A stretch of DNA of 64,000 nucleotides from Micromonospora phaseoli (lineage in GTDB: Bacteria > Actinomycetota > Actinomycetes > Mycobacteriales > Micromonosporaceae), in the NCBI RefSeq assembly GCF_900109115.1, contig NZ_FNYV01000009.1:186001-250000 (forward strand). Direction: 5' to 3'. The translations under genes and the position numbers were made by a program. Under the pieces are notes generated by a model. That model made no database searches, was not told where the DNA came from, and saw only the letters and a list, made by a program, of their open reading frames with translations. The first letter of the stretch is position 1, and each line of letters opens with the position of its first letter. Positions 41,620 through 52,048 of this stretch are shown one piece after another.

Positions 41620-41645
41620 TCCCTCGGCCCCGAATTCCCAAACCG
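41620..41645 (-). promoter_or_regulatory. sigma-B-like promoter, second GlsB gene
   Basis: On the minus strand GTTT (41645-41642), 16 nt, GGGAAA (41625-41620). Same spacing as the neighbour's promoter, so the pattern is conserved through the duplication. Confidence 0.6.
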
Positions 41646-41763
41646 ACCAGAGCGCCGATCAGCCACACATCCACCCACCGCCGGTCATGTCGTCCGTCGA
41701 TGGCACATCGGTTCACCCCGCGCCGTCACGCGGATCGGGTCGCCGCCCGTCGCCGGGCCACGG

Positions 41764-43641
<1,878 letters not shown>

Positions 43642-43746
43642 AGCGGTCCGTTCTGGTCGGCTGACGTGAGCGGGCCGGCACCGCCGGCCCCCTCTATGCT
43701 CCCACGTCCCCGAAGGGCAGCCACCGCGCGGGCGAACCCCGCCCGA

Positions 43747-44280
43747 TCACTCCTGCGGCGGCTCGGCGAAGAGGGCGGCGAGCCGGGGCAGCCGGCGCCG
43801 CGCCTCGTCGGAGTCGTCGAAGTCCCAGAAGTCGTTCAGGTCCGGCTCAGGTGCCACCCCGCGGTCCGCCGGGAGGTCGCTCGCGGTCGCCTTGCGGTAC
43901 GCGTCCCACGGCACGCCGAGCATGTCCTCGCACTCGAACTCCTCGCCGCTGAGCGAGGCGGCCCGCACGGCAGGCAGCTCAGCCAGCGAATCCGGGTCGG
44001 CCACCGCGCGGGCGAAGACCTCCCGGCCCTGGGCCATCAACCAGCCACGGAAGTACTCGAAGCCGTCGTCGGAGGCACCCCCGTTGATCAGGTACGCGGC
44101 GCCCCAGAGATCGACCCGGTAGGAGGCGGCGAGCACCCGCCGCTGATGCTCGGCGTACCCGACGATCTCCTCCGGATCACGCTCGGCGAGCAGCGCGACC
44201 GCCCGGACGGCGATGTCGTCCGGCTCTCCCCCGCCACTACGGGCGCGGTCGATCAACTGCCAGAAGTCTTCGGTCCTCAT
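43747..44280 (-). CDS. DUF4240 protein
   Basis: 177 residues beginning MRTEDFWQLIDRAR, the typical DUF4240 opening. Contains ASYRVDLWGAAYLINGGASDDGFEYFRGWLMAQGREVF, the conserved centre, and an acidic C-terminus (DLNDFWDFDDSDEARRRLPRL). Predicted cytoplasmic. Function unknown; DUF4240/WGR proteins are often near stress or phage defence loci but no such genes are here. ATG 44280. It is divergent from the kinase gene. Confidence 0.85.
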   Translation of the reverse strand: MRTEDFWQLIDRARSGGGEPDDIAVRAVALLAERDPEEIVGYAEHQRRVLAASYRVDLWGAAYLINGGASDDGFEYFRGWLMAQGREVFARAVADPDSLAELPAVRAASLSGEEFECEDMLGVPWDAYRKATASDLPADRGVAPEPDLNDFWDFDDSDEARRRLPRLAALFAEPPQE

Positions 44281-44368
44281 GGCCTGGCAGTGTCGCAGAC
44301 GCCGGCCCGGATACCCGGATCCGCGCCGCGTATCGCCGGGGCGGCACGAGACGGGGCAGCATGGGCGG

Positions 44369-45355
44369 GTGAGCGATCCGTCCCTGCCACCCGTGCCGTA
44401 CCACGCGACCGCCCAGCGACCCGGGTGGGAGGCGCTGCCGGCGTCGGTGCGGGCCGCGGTGGCGACGCGGCTCGGCGCCCCGGTGGTCGAGGCCCGGGTC
44501 GCGGGCGCCGGCTTCACCCGCGGGTTCGCCGCGGTGCTGCGCACGGCCGACGGTGCCAGCGCGTTCGTCAAGGCCGCGGCCCGCGCGGAGCAACCCCGAC
44601 TGGTCGACTGGTACGCGCGGGAGGCGGCGATCCTCACCCGGCTGCCCACCGGGCTACCGGTGCCGGGTCTGCGCTGGACGCTGTGCGAGGCGGGCTGGTA
44701 CGCGCTCTGCCTCGAACCCGTCGACGGACGCACCCCCCGATTGCCCTGGGATCCGGCCGAGCTGGCCAGCACTCTCACCGGTTTCGCCGACGTCGCCGCC
44801 GCGCTCGCCGACCCGCCCGCCGAGTTGACCTCCCTCGGGCTGCCCCGGCTCGCCGACCTCGCCCGCGACAACATCCTGTGGTGGGTTGAGGTCGCCGCCG
44901 GCCGGGAACCTGCGCCGCCGCTGCCCGACCCGGTCCGGGGACGGTTGACCGAACTGGTCGCGCTGGAGTCGCTCCTGCCCGGGTACGCCGCCGACGCCAC
45001 CGGCCTGACCCACGGCGACCTGCGGGTCGACAACGTGCTGATCGACCGCTCCGGCTCCGCCAGGTTCTGCGACTGGCCGTGGCTGTGTCACGGACCGGCC
45101 TGGTTCGACCTGGCCGGCCTGCTGATCACCGGGTACGCGGGCGGGCTGGACGTCGACTCGCTCTTCGACACGCACCCCGCCGCCGCCGACGCGCCGGCCG
45201 ACGCGCTCGACGTGACGCTGGCCGCGCTGGCCGGCTACCACCTCACCGCCGCCGCGTCGGCGCCCTCGACCGCATCGGCCCACCTGCCCGCCCATCAGCG
45301 GTGGACCGGCGAGCAGGCGCTCGGCTGGCTGGCCCGCCGCCAGGGCTGGACCTGA
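44369..45355 (+). CDS. aminoglycoside phosphotransferase (APH) family kinase
   Basis: 328 residues. Protein-kinase-like small-molecule kinase: catalytic loop THGDLRVDNVLI (Brenner motif) and metal-binding CDWPW. The upstream N-lobe (FTRGFAAVLRTADGASAFVKAA) carries the lysine. The family phosphorylates diverse alcohols; resistance is not implied. GTG 44369 follows CAGCAT by 6 nt (weak leaderless pattern). Confidence 0.83.
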   Translation: MSDPSLPPVPYHATAQRPGWEALPASVRAAVATRLGAPVVEARVAGAGFTRGFAAVLRTADGASAFVKAAARAEQPRLVDWYAREAAILTRLPTGLPVPGLRWTLCEAGWYALCLEPVDGRTPRLPWDPAELASTLTGFADVAAALADPPAELTSLGLPRLADLARDNILWWVEVAAGREPAPPLPDPVRGRLTELVALESLLPGYAADATGLTHGDLRVDNVLIDRSGSARFCDWPWLCHGPAWFDLAGLLITGYAGGLDVDSLFDTHPAAADAPADALDVTLAALAGYHLTAAASAPSTASAHLPAHQRWTGEQALGWLARRQGWT

Positions 45356-45379
45356 CCGCCACCGGCGACACCAACCTGG

Positions 45380-45450
45380 TGCCGGCGGCTGACGGCTGGC
45401 GAGTCGGCAGTTGACGGCTGGGCTGACGGGTTGGCGGCTGACGGCCGCAC
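45380..45450. repeat. imperfect tandem GCTGACGG repeat
   Basis: Five or so imperfect copies of GGCTGACGG/GGCTGGCGAGT/GTTGACGG with irregular spacing fill the gap between the kinase and the rpsT promoter. Probably slippage-derived; no coding role is seen. Confidence 0.5.
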
Positions 45451-45480
45451 CGCGGTCCGACGCCTATGATCGGTGCCGTT

Positions 45481-45510
45481 TTGGCCTGTCCCGGACCGAC
45501 CTGGTAACCT
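45481..45510 (+). promoter_or_regulatory. rpsT promoter
   Basis: TTGGCC (-35, 45481-45486), 18-nt spacer, TAACCT (-10, 45505-45510). The leader to GTG 45589 would be about 72 nt. Confidence 0.55.
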
Positions 45511-45588
45511 GGCTCTTCGCGCAGCGATGACGCATGCTTGTCGCGCGCACAAGCTGACCAACCCGAGCTATCAAGACGAGGCTGTCGC

Positions 45589-45855
45589 GTGGCGAACATC
45601 AAGTCCCAGATCAAGCGCAACCGGCAGAACGAGAAGCGCCGGCTGCGTAACAAGTCGGTCAAGTCGTCGCTGAAGACCGCCATCCGGAAGTTCCACGAGG
45701 CTGCCGAGGCCGGTGACGTCGAGAAGGCCACCGCTCTCATGCAGGATGCCTCGCGCAAGCTGGACAAGGCGGCCAGCAAGGGCGTGATCCACGGCAACCA
45801 GGCTGCGAACCGCAAGTCCGCGATCGCCATGCGCGTCGCGTCGCTTGCCGCCTGA
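45589..45855 (+). CDS. rpsT: 30S ribosomal protein S20
   Basis: 88 residues, basic, three-helix: ANIKSQIKRNRQNEKRRLRNKSVKSSLKTAIRKF at the start and KGVIHGNQAANRKSAIAMRVASLA at the end are conserved S20 blocks. Binds 16S rRNA. GTG 45589 with ACGAGG 7-12 nt upstream; upstream in-frame codons have no conserved residues. Followed by a strong terminator. Confidence 0.97.
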   Translation: MANIKSQIKRNRQNEKRRLRNKSVKSSLKTAIRKFHEAAEAGDVEKATALMQDASRKLDKAASKGVIHGNQAANRKSAIAMRVASLAA

Positions 45856-45875
45856 GCCGGCTGACCCAGACCTGA

Positions 45876-45909
45876 CGGAAGCCCCGGGGCTGCTGCCCCG
45901 GGGCTTCCG
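45876..45909 (+). terminator. rpsT terminator
   Basis: 15-bp perfect stem (45876-45890/45895-45909) with a TGCT loop, 20 bp after the rpsT stop. No T-tract, so it may work on both strands or through Rho. Confidence 0.85.
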
Positions 45910-45981
45910 CACGTCCACCCACCGGCCCGCGCCGCTTCAGGCGCGGGGTCGATCCGTACTGCCTCGCGCTCGTCGGCCTGA

Positions 45982-46512
45982 TCAGGAGCCGGGCTCGGCG
46001 GTGCCCGGTCGCCGCACTGCCGCCGGCCCCGGGTCGCGTCCGTGCCCGCCGGCATCCCGCTCGGTCCCGCCGGAGGGCACCGCGCGCCGCACCGGTCGCG
46101 CCACGCCAGGAGGCTCGGCCGGCCGTGGCTCCGCGCGGATCACCGCTGCGGGCACGCTGTGCCGCAGCCAGTCGACCCGGGCTCGGCCGACCACCGGCTC
46201 CATCTGCCGCCGGAACCGGTCACGTTCCTGTTCGGGTACGGCGGCGGCGGCACGGACCACCACGGCGGCCACCAGGTCGTTGAGCTTGACCATCACCGCC
46301 ACCGCCGCAGGCAGCACCAGCACCGCCCACCAGGTCACCAGTTCGGCGAGCGCCAGCAGGGCCGCCAGCGCGATCGTCCCCTCGAAGAAGACGAAGCAGA
46401 GCACCCCGCCCGGGTTGACGAAACGCAGCCCGAGCACCCGGGCGTAGAGCGGGCGGTACCGCTGTTCGTCGGCCGGGACGGTGGCCCACGAGCCACGGAG
46501 GGCTCCGCTCAC
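45982..46512 (-). CDS. two-segment membrane protein
   Basis: 176 residues. Segments near 36-57 (GGVLCFVFFEGTIALAALLALAE) and 59-75 (TWWAVLVLPAAVAVMVK). The C-terminal half is disordered, basic and Pro/Gly-rich (RAEPRPAEPPGVARPVRR). No family recognised. GTG 46512 overlaps the holA stop (GTGA), so it is translationally coupled to holA. Confidence 0.75.
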   Translation of the reverse strand: MSGALRGSWATVPADEQRYRPLYARVLGLRFVNPGGVLCFVFFEGTIALAALLALAELVTWWAVLVLPAAVAVMVKLNDLVAAVVVRAAAAVPEQERDRFRRQMEPVVGRARVDWLRHSVPAAVIRAEPRPAEPPGVARPVRRAVPSGGTERDAGGHGRDPGPAAVRRPGTAEPGS

Positions 46513-47480
46513 CTGGCGCTACCCTGCCGCGCCGCAGCCACCGAGAAGACGGCCCTCTCCAGCGCGTACGCCCGGTCGTCGGAGCCGCCCTTGACCGCCG
46601 CGTTGCACTCCGCCGCCGCCCGCATGGCCTCGACCAGCCCATCGGGCGTCCAGCCGCGGGCCTGCCGTTGGGCCCGCTCTACCTTCCACGGCGGCAGGCC
46701 CAGACTGCTGGCCAGCTGATACGGACTGCCCCGGCCGGCCGAGGCGACCCGGGCCACCGTCCGGATCCCGTCGGCGAGGGCGTCGGCGATCGGCACCGGG
46801 TCCACGCCGACGTGCAGGGCCCAGCGCAGCGCCTCCAGCGCACCCGGCAGGTCGCCGACCATCGTGGCGTCGGCTACCGTGAAGCCGCTCACCTCCACCC
46901 GACCCCGGTAGTAACGGGCGACGGTGTCGGCGCCGATCCGGCCGTCGGTGTCGGCGATCAGCTGGGCGCAGGCCGCGGCGAGTTCCCGCAGGTCGTTGCC
47001 GACCGCAGCGATCAGCGCCTCGGCGGCGTCGTCCGCGCACCGACCGCCGGCCCGGCGGATCTCGTCGCGCACGAAGGCGACCCGGTCGCGATGCCCCTTG
47101 AGTTTGGCGGCCGGCACGACCTGGGCGCCGGCCGACCTGAGCCCGTCGGCGAACGCCTTGCCCTTCGCCGCACCGAGGTGCTGCACGACGAGCTGCACCT
47201 CCGGGTCGGGATTCTTCGCGTACGACAACAGGGCGGCGACCAGATCCTTGCGGGCGTCCTGACCGGACCGGAGCAGCAGCACCCGGCGCCCGCCGAACAG
47301 CGACGGGCTGAGCATCTCGTCGATCTCGCCGACGGTGAGCTGGCCGGCCTGGTACTCGCGCACGTCGACGCCAGGGTCGGCGGCCCGGGCAGCGGCGACG
47401 GTTTCGGCCAGCGCACGCGTGGCGAGCAGCTCCTCGTCGCCGAGGACGAGCACAATAGGAGCGGCACTGGCGGCGGTCAC
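46509..47480 (-). CDS. holA: DNA polymerase III delta subunit
   Basis: 323 residues. Clamp-loader subunit: AAA-like N-terminus (VLVLGDEELLATRALAETV), an alpha-helical middle and C-terminal collar (ALEALRWALHVGVDPVPIADALADGIRTVARV). It opens the beta sliding clamp. GTG 47480 is preferred: it follows GAATAT by 7 nt and starts the conserved fold; ATG 47489 and 47570 are upstream options that add unconserved sequence. comEC ends 138 bp upstream. Confidence 0.92.
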   Translation of the reverse strand: MTAASAAPIVLVLGDEELLATRALAETVAAARAADPGVDVREYQAGQLTVGEIDEMLSPSLFGGRRVLLLRSGQDARKDLVAALLSYAKNPDPEVQLVVQHLGAAKGKAFADGLRSAGAQVVPAAKLKGHRDRVAFVRDEIRRAGGRCADDAAEALIAAVGNDLRELAAACAQLIADTDGRIGADTVARYYRGRVEVSGFTVADATMVGDLPGALEALRWALHVGVDPVPIADALADGIRTVARVASAGRGSPYQLASSLGLPPWKVERAQRQARGWTPDGLVEAMRAAAECNAAVKGGSDDRAYALERAVFSVAAARQGSAR

Positions 47481-47600
47481 GCCGCCCATATTCGCACGCT
47501 CGGCTGCCTGGTCCAGCCTGCTCGTCGGTACTGTGCCGGCAGGCCCCGCACTCAACGCAAATCCAGACATCTACCTCTTTTTGCTCCTTTACCCATAAAT

Positions 47601-47617
47601 CGCCATCGCTCATGGCG
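47601..47617 (-). terminator. comEC terminator hairpin
   Basis: CGCCAT (47601-47606) and ATGGCG (47612-47617) form a 6-bp stem with a 5-nt loop, immediately after the comEC stop on the minus strand and followed by ATTTAT in that direction. Confidence 0.6.
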
Positions 47618-50083
47618 TCAGCCGCCCCTGGTCGACCCGGCGGTCACCACCGCGAGCCCGGCCGGTCCCCGCACCGCCGCCACATCCCCGTCGACGTCGG
47701 TACGCAGCACCCGCGCCCCGCCCCGGGCCAGTCGGGCCAGCACCGCCTCGTTGGGGTGGCCGTACGTGTTGCCCGCGCCCACCGGGACCAACGCGACCGA
47801 GGGCGCGACCGCGTCCAGGAACGCCGGATCCTGGTACGCGCTGCCATGGTGCGGAACCTTGAGCACGTCGGCCCGCAACGCCTGCGGCGGCAGGTGCTCC
47901 CGCAGCGCCTGCTGCTCCTCGGTCTCGGCATCACCGGTCAGCAGGATCCGCACTCCCGCGACGCTTGCTCGCAGCACCAGGGAGTTGTTGTTCGGATCCG
48001 ATCGGGTTCCCCGCATCGGGTACGGCGGTCCGACGACGACAAGGTCGACCGCGCCGGCCCGGTAACGCCACCCGGCCGGGGCGGCCACCACCGGGGTGCC
48101 GTTCGTGGCGGCGGTGGTGTGCACCAGGTCCCGCCCGAGCGCCGGCTCCGGCCACTGCGGGGTCAGCACCGTGTCCACCCGCCGCCCTCGGAAGACCCCG
48201 GCGACACCGCCGGTGTGGTCGACATGGAAGTGGCTGACCACCAGCAGCGGCACCCTACGGACGCCGAGCCGGCGCAGGCAGCCGTCCACCGCCGTCGGGT
48301 CCGGGCCGGCGTCGACCACGACCGCTGCGCCGGCCGCCACCGGCAGCAGCACCGCGTCGCCCTGACCGACCGCGCAGACCGCGACGACCCAACCGGTCGG
48401 GGGCCAACCGGGGGAGATCACCCGAACCGGCAGCGTGCCGACGATGACCGCGACGGTGAGCACCGCGACCAGGCGACGTGCCACGGGTCGCCGGGCCACG
48501 ACCAGCAGCACCACGGTCAGCGCTGCCAGCAGGAGAGCCCCGGACGCCCCACCCGGCCAGGGCAGGTTGCCCGCCGGGAGCCGGGAGCCGTACCGGGCGA
48601 TCAGCACCAGCCACCACGCCGGCCAGTGCGCCAACCAGGCGGCCACCTCGGCACCGGCCGGCCAGATCGGTGACACGATCGCCGCCGCCACCCCGAGCAC
48701 CGTGGCCGGAGCGATCGCCGGCACCGCGAGGAGGTTGGCCGGCACCGCCACCAGGCTGACCGTGCCGGTCAGGCCGGCGATCACCGGCGAGCAGGCCAGC
48801 TGCGCGGCGGCCGGCACCGCCAACGCCTCGGCCACACCCGGCGGTACGCCCCATCGGCGCAGACCGTCCCGCCAGCCGGGAGCGAGCAGCAACAGGCCGC
48901 CGGTGGCCAGCACGGACAGCGCGAAGCCGGGGTCCCCGGCCAGCTCGGGGTCGACCAGCACCAGCACCGCCACGGCAGCAGCCAGCGCGGGCACCGCCGC
49001 CCGGGGCCGGCCGGCGGCCAGCGCGGCGAGCCCGATCGCGCCCATGGTCGCCGCGCGCACCACGCTCGGCGACGGCCGTACCAGGATGACGAAGCCCACC
49101 AGGGCCAGCCCGCAGAGCCCTGCGGCCAGCGCCGGACCGGCGCGGGCCCAGCGCGCGACCAGCAGCACCGCCCCGACGACGATCGCGACGTTGGAACCGG
49201 AGACGGCGTTGAGGTGCGTCATCCCGGTGGCCCGGAAGTCCTCCTCCACGGTGTCGGGCAACTGGCTGGTGTCCCCGACGACCAGACCGGGCAGCAGGCC
49301 GCCCGGATCGTCGGGCAGTGGCGCACACGCCTTCTGCAGGCCGGCCCGCAGGAGACCGGCGGCCCGCTGCAGGGCCGACGGGGACCCGAGCCCGGCAGGT
49401 GCGCCGACGGCCATCAGCACCGCGCCGGTGAGGTCACCGCCGCGTGGTTGCGCCAGGCGCCCCTCGGCGGTGAGCCGTTGCCCGGGCAGCAGCTCCCGCC
49501 AGGCCGGATCGTTGGCGAGCACCAGCACCCGCGCCGGTACGGCGATCCGCTGCCCCGACCCGCCGGTCACGCTCACCAGCCTCGCCGGCACGAGCAGGGT
49601 CGGCGGGCGGCCGACGATGCCACCGCGTACCGCCCTGGGGTCATCCCGGACGACCAGTTCGGCGGTGACCTCGGCTCGTTCGTCGACCAGCGCGCGCAGC
49701 GGCTCCGCGTCCCGCACGGCCAACCGGGACGAGGTGGCCGCCCCGCCGCAGACCACGCCGATCAGCACCGCCACCACGATCCAGCCGTGACGCCGGACGA
49801 GCCGGCCGGGGCGGCCGGCGAGCCCGAGCACGTGCAGCGCCGCCAGACCGGCGAGGCCGGCCGCGACGACGCCCATCAGCAGCGACCGCCGGGCGTCGAG
49901 GTACAGCCCGGCCAGCGCGGTGAGCCAGGCGGCCACGGCGAGCCCGGCCAACCGCAGGTCGGGGGCGACCGCGCCGCCGATCGCCCCAGCGGGCGCCGGT
50001 TCTGCCGGGTGCGCCCGGCCCGCCCGCACCGTGCCGTCGACCGGACCCGCCGGCCCGGACGCGGCTGTCCAGCCGGACCTCAC
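47618..50083 (-). CDS. comEC: ComEC/Rec2 DNA-uptake channel
   Basis: 821 residues, full-length. Order: N-terminal membrane segments with a soluble OB-like loop, the Competence domain (about ten segments, including GMTHLNAVSGSNVAIVVGAVLLVARW), and a C-terminal metallo-beta-lactamase-like domain (SHFHVDHTGGVAG, then TGDAE and PHHGS). Predicted to move single-stranded DNA across the membrane or degrade the other strand. GTG 50083 overlaps the comEA stop (GTGA). Natural competence is undocumented in most such bacteria, so the role may be housekeeping. Confidence 0.95.
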   Translation of the reverse strand: MRSGWTAASGPAGPVDGTVRAGRAHPAEPAPAGAIGGAVAPDLRLAGLAVAAWLTALAGLYLDARRSLLMGVVAAGLAGLAALHVLGLAGRPGRLVRRHGWIVVAVLIGVVCGGAATSSRLAVRDAEPLRALVDERAEVTAELVVRDDPRAVRGGIVGRPPTLLVPARLVSVTGGSGQRIAVPARVLVLANDPAWRELLPGQRLTAEGRLAQPRGGDLTGAVLMAVGAPAGLGSPSALQRAAGLLRAGLQKACAPLPDDPGGLLPGLVVGDTSQLPDTVEEDFRATGMTHLNAVSGSNVAIVVGAVLLVARWARAGPALAAGLCGLALVGFVILVRPSPSVVRAATMGAIGLAALAAGRPRAAVPALAAAVAVLVLVDPELAGDPGFALSVLATGGLLLLAPGWRDGLRRWGVPPGVAEALAVPAAAQLACSPVIAGLTGTVSLVAVPANLLAVPAIAPATVLGVAAAIVSPIWPAGAEVAAWLAHWPAWWLVLIARYGSRLPAGNLPWPGGASGALLLAALTVVLLVVARRPVARRLVAVLTVAVIVGTLPVRVISPGWPPTGWVVAVCAVGQGDAVLLPVAAGAAVVVDAGPDPTAVDGCLRRLGVRRVPLLVVSHFHVDHTGGVAGVFRGRRVDTVLTPQWPEPALGRDLVHTTAATNGTPVVAAPAGWRYRAGAVDLVVVGPPYPMRGTRSDPNNNSLVLRASVAGVRILLTGDAETEEQQALREHLPPQALRADVLKVPHHGSAYQDPAFLDAVAPSVALVPVGAGNTYGHPNEAVLARLARGGARVLRTDVDGDVAAVRGPAGLAVVTAGSTRGG

Positions 50084-50997
50084 ACCGTCACCAGGTCCTT
50101 GAGCTCCTCGTACCGCGCGTCGCCGATGCCGTTGACCTGGCGCAGGTCGCCGACGCTCCGGAAGCCACCGTGCTGGTCGCGGTGCTCGACGATCCGCTGG
50201 GCCAGCACCGGCCCGATCCCGGGCAACGTCTCCAGCTGCGCCGGTGTCGCGGTGTTCAGGTTGACCCGTCCGCCCGGGCCGGGATCGCTGCCCGGACCGG
50301 CGACGGGCGGAGCGCCCGCCGGTGGCGTGGGTGCCGGCACACCGACCAGGATCAGCTCCCCGTCGCTGACCTTTCGGGCCGGGTTCAACATCGCCACGTC
50401 GACTCCGGGCAGCGCGCCACCGGCCGCGTCGACTGCGTCGGCGACCCGCGACCCGCTCGGCAGGCGCACCAACCCGGGCCGGCGGACCTTTCCCGCGACG
50501 GCGACCACCAGTTCACCGGTCGGTGCCTCGGCTGGCGCAGCCGACTCGTCACCGGCCAGGCCGCTGGGATCCGGTGTCACCGCGGCGCCGGTCACGGCGA
50601 CCACCGGCTCCACCTGCGGTCGGGACCGCCACGTCCAGATGCCGGCGCCGAGCACCACCAGGACGGCGACGGCCGCGAGTGCCCGGACTCCCCGCCGGCC
50701 CGGGTCGAACGCCCCCGGGCCGGGCAACCGGGACACCGGCAGCGTTTCGTCGGCGTGCTGTTCCGGCCCGGGCTCCGCCAGGCCCTCCCTCGCCGCGCGG
50801 ACCGGATCGGCCACGCGGACCGGATCGGCCACCCGCACCGGATCGGAGGTAGCGTGCCGATCGGGCATGAACGGCGAGGTCGGTGTCGAGTCGGGCGGGA
50901 CGTGCAGGGGCAGCAGCGCGGTCGGCCAGTCCGCCGCCGCGCCGGGCATCAACCGCCACAGGCGTTGCCGTACCGCGGTTTCCTCGTCGTTGGGCAC
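50080..50997 (-). CDS. comEA: ComEA-type DNA receptor with SLBB and helix-hairpin-helix domains
   Basis: 305 residues. Disordered N-terminus with three 6-residue DPVRVA-type repeats, a transmembrane segment (ALAAVAVLVVLGAGIWTW, near 106-123), an SLBB-like region (ELVVAVAGKVRRPGLVRLPSGSRVADAV) and a helix-hairpin-helix pair (NLNTATPAQLETLPGIGPVLAQRIVEHR, FRSVGDLRQVNGIGDARYEELKDLVTV). It binds DNA outside the membrane for ComEC. GTG 50997 follows TAGCCT by 6 nt (leaderless). Confidence 0.95.
   Translation of the reverse strand: MPNDEETAVRQRLWRLMPGAAADWPTALLPLHVPPDSTPTSPFMPDRHATSDPVRVADPVRVADPVRAAREGLAEPGPEQHADETLPVSRLPGPGAFDPGRRGVRALAAVAVLVVLGAGIWTWRSRPQVEPVVAVTGAAVTPDPSGLAGDESAAPAEAPTGELVVAVAGKVRRPGLVRLPSGSRVADAVDAAGGALPGVDVAMLNPARKVSDGELILVGVPAPTPPAGAPPVAGPGSDPGPGGRVNLNTATPAQLETLPGIGPVLAQRIVEHRDQHGGFRSVGDLRQVNGIGDARYEELKDLVTV
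50796..50849 (-). repeat. three 18-bp tandem repeats in comEA
   Basis: Units 50796-50813, 50814-50831 and 50832-50849 code DPVRVA-type hexapeptides in the cytoplasmic tail. In-frame, suited to copy-number change. Confidence 0.8.
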
Positions 50998-51003
50998 GGC
51001 GCG

Positions 51004-51009
51004 AGGCTA
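51004..51009 (-). promoter_or_regulatory. -10 element, leaderless promoter of comEA
   Basis: TAGCCT on the minus strand, then 6 nt and GTG 50997. Confidence 0.55.
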
Positions 51010-51050
51010 GGACGACACGGCCCGGTCCCGGGTGTCGAGCGGGCCTGCGC

Positions 51051-51077
51051 TGTGGACGACCGACCCACTGTGGACAA
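51051..51077 (+). promoter_or_regulatory. pair of DnaA-box-like 9-mers
   Basis: TGTGGACGA (51051-51059) and TGTGGACAA (51069-51077), 18 bp apart and in the same orientation, are the complement of the actinobacterial DnaA box TTGTCCACA (first has one change). They lie in the 134-bp gap between comEA and an SDR gene. Confidence 0.45.
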
Positions 51078-51131
51078 CGCCCTGATCATGCCCGCCTGGT
51101 GCTATGCCGCCGCCCTCACCGGCGCCACCGG

Positions 51132-51899
51132 TCAGCGGGATTCGGGGTCCAGGCCGAGGGCGGAGCGCCCGCCGTCGACCGGCAGGGTGACCCCGTTGAC
51201 GAAGCCGGCGGTCGGTGAGAGCAGGTACGCCACCGCCTCCGCCACGTCCTGAGAAAGGCCGATCCGGCCCACCGGATGCAGCCGGGCAAGCTCCGCCTGG
51301 ATCCGCCGCGCCTGGTCCGGCTCCAGACCGGCGAGCAGTGCCTCGTGTCGCTCCGTGGTCACCGACCCGAGCGCGAGGGCGTTGGTCCGGATGCCGTGCG
51401 GGCCGTACTCCACGGCAAGCGCCCGGGTCAGCCCCTCGACGGCGGCCTTGGCGGTGGCGTACGGGAGGCAGCCAGGGACCGGCCGGCTGGCCTGGTGCGA
51501 CGAGATGTTCACCACGGCGCCGCCGGTTCCGGCGGCCAGGAATCGGCGTACCGCGGTCGCGGATCCGACCACGGCGGGGCGCAGGTTGCGGGTGATCAGG
51601 TCGACGACCTCGCCGACCGGGGCGTCGTGCACGGAGGCGTCCCGGAACACGGCGGCGTTGTTCACCCAGCCGGTCAACGGCGCGGCGCGCTCCGCCAGGT
51701 CGGCGGCGCGGCCGGCGACGCCCTCGTCGGCGGCGTCACCGACCACCGCCACCAGCCGGCCTGGCCCGGTGTGCCGCTCCACCCAGGACAACGCGCCTGG
51801 ATCGCGCTCGATCACCACGACCGTACCGCCGTCGGCGAGCAGCCGTTCCACGATTCCCCGCCCGACCCCGCGCCCACCGCCGGTCACCACACAGGACAT
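51132..51899 (-). CDS. SDR-family oxidoreductase
   Basis: 255 residues. TGGGRGVGRGIVERL (6-20), NNAAVF, and SSHQASRPVPGCLPYATAKAAVEG with the catalytic Ser/Tyr/Lys; C-terminal NGVTLPVDGG. It has the style of a classical FabG-like dehydrogenase acting on an alcohol of unknown identity. ATG 51899 has GAAGGTGG upstream. Confidence 0.88.
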   Translation of the reverse strand: MSCVVTGGGRGVGRGIVERLLADGGTVVVIERDPGALSWVERHTGPGRLVAVVGDAADEGVAGRAADLAERAAPLTGWVNNAAVFRDASVHDAPVGEVVDLITRNLRPAVVGSATAVRRFLAAGTGGAVVNISSHQASRPVPGCLPYATAKAAVEGLTRALAVEYGPHGIRTNALALGSVTTERHEALLAGLEPDQARRIQAELARLHPVGRIGLSQDVAEAVAYLLSPTAGFVNGVTLPVDGGRSALGLDPESR

Positions 51900-52048
51900 T
51901 CGTCCACCTTCCCAGCCGGTCCGCTTCGTCGCCCGTCAGCCACCACCGTCACCCCGCAAGCACCGCATGACAACTCCCGGGAGGCAACCCTGGCCGGCTA
52001 CGGATCAGTGACTCGCCGAGCGGCGTGTCGTCGCCACGACGCAGACGA

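Noticed and set aside
45360..45480. CRISPR-like tandem repeat
   Set aside because: Units are short, irregular and without constant spacers.
47335..47598. 87-codon plus-strand frame ending in NPDIYLFLLLYP
   Set aside because: Opposite holA and the low-GC gap; no RBS and no family.
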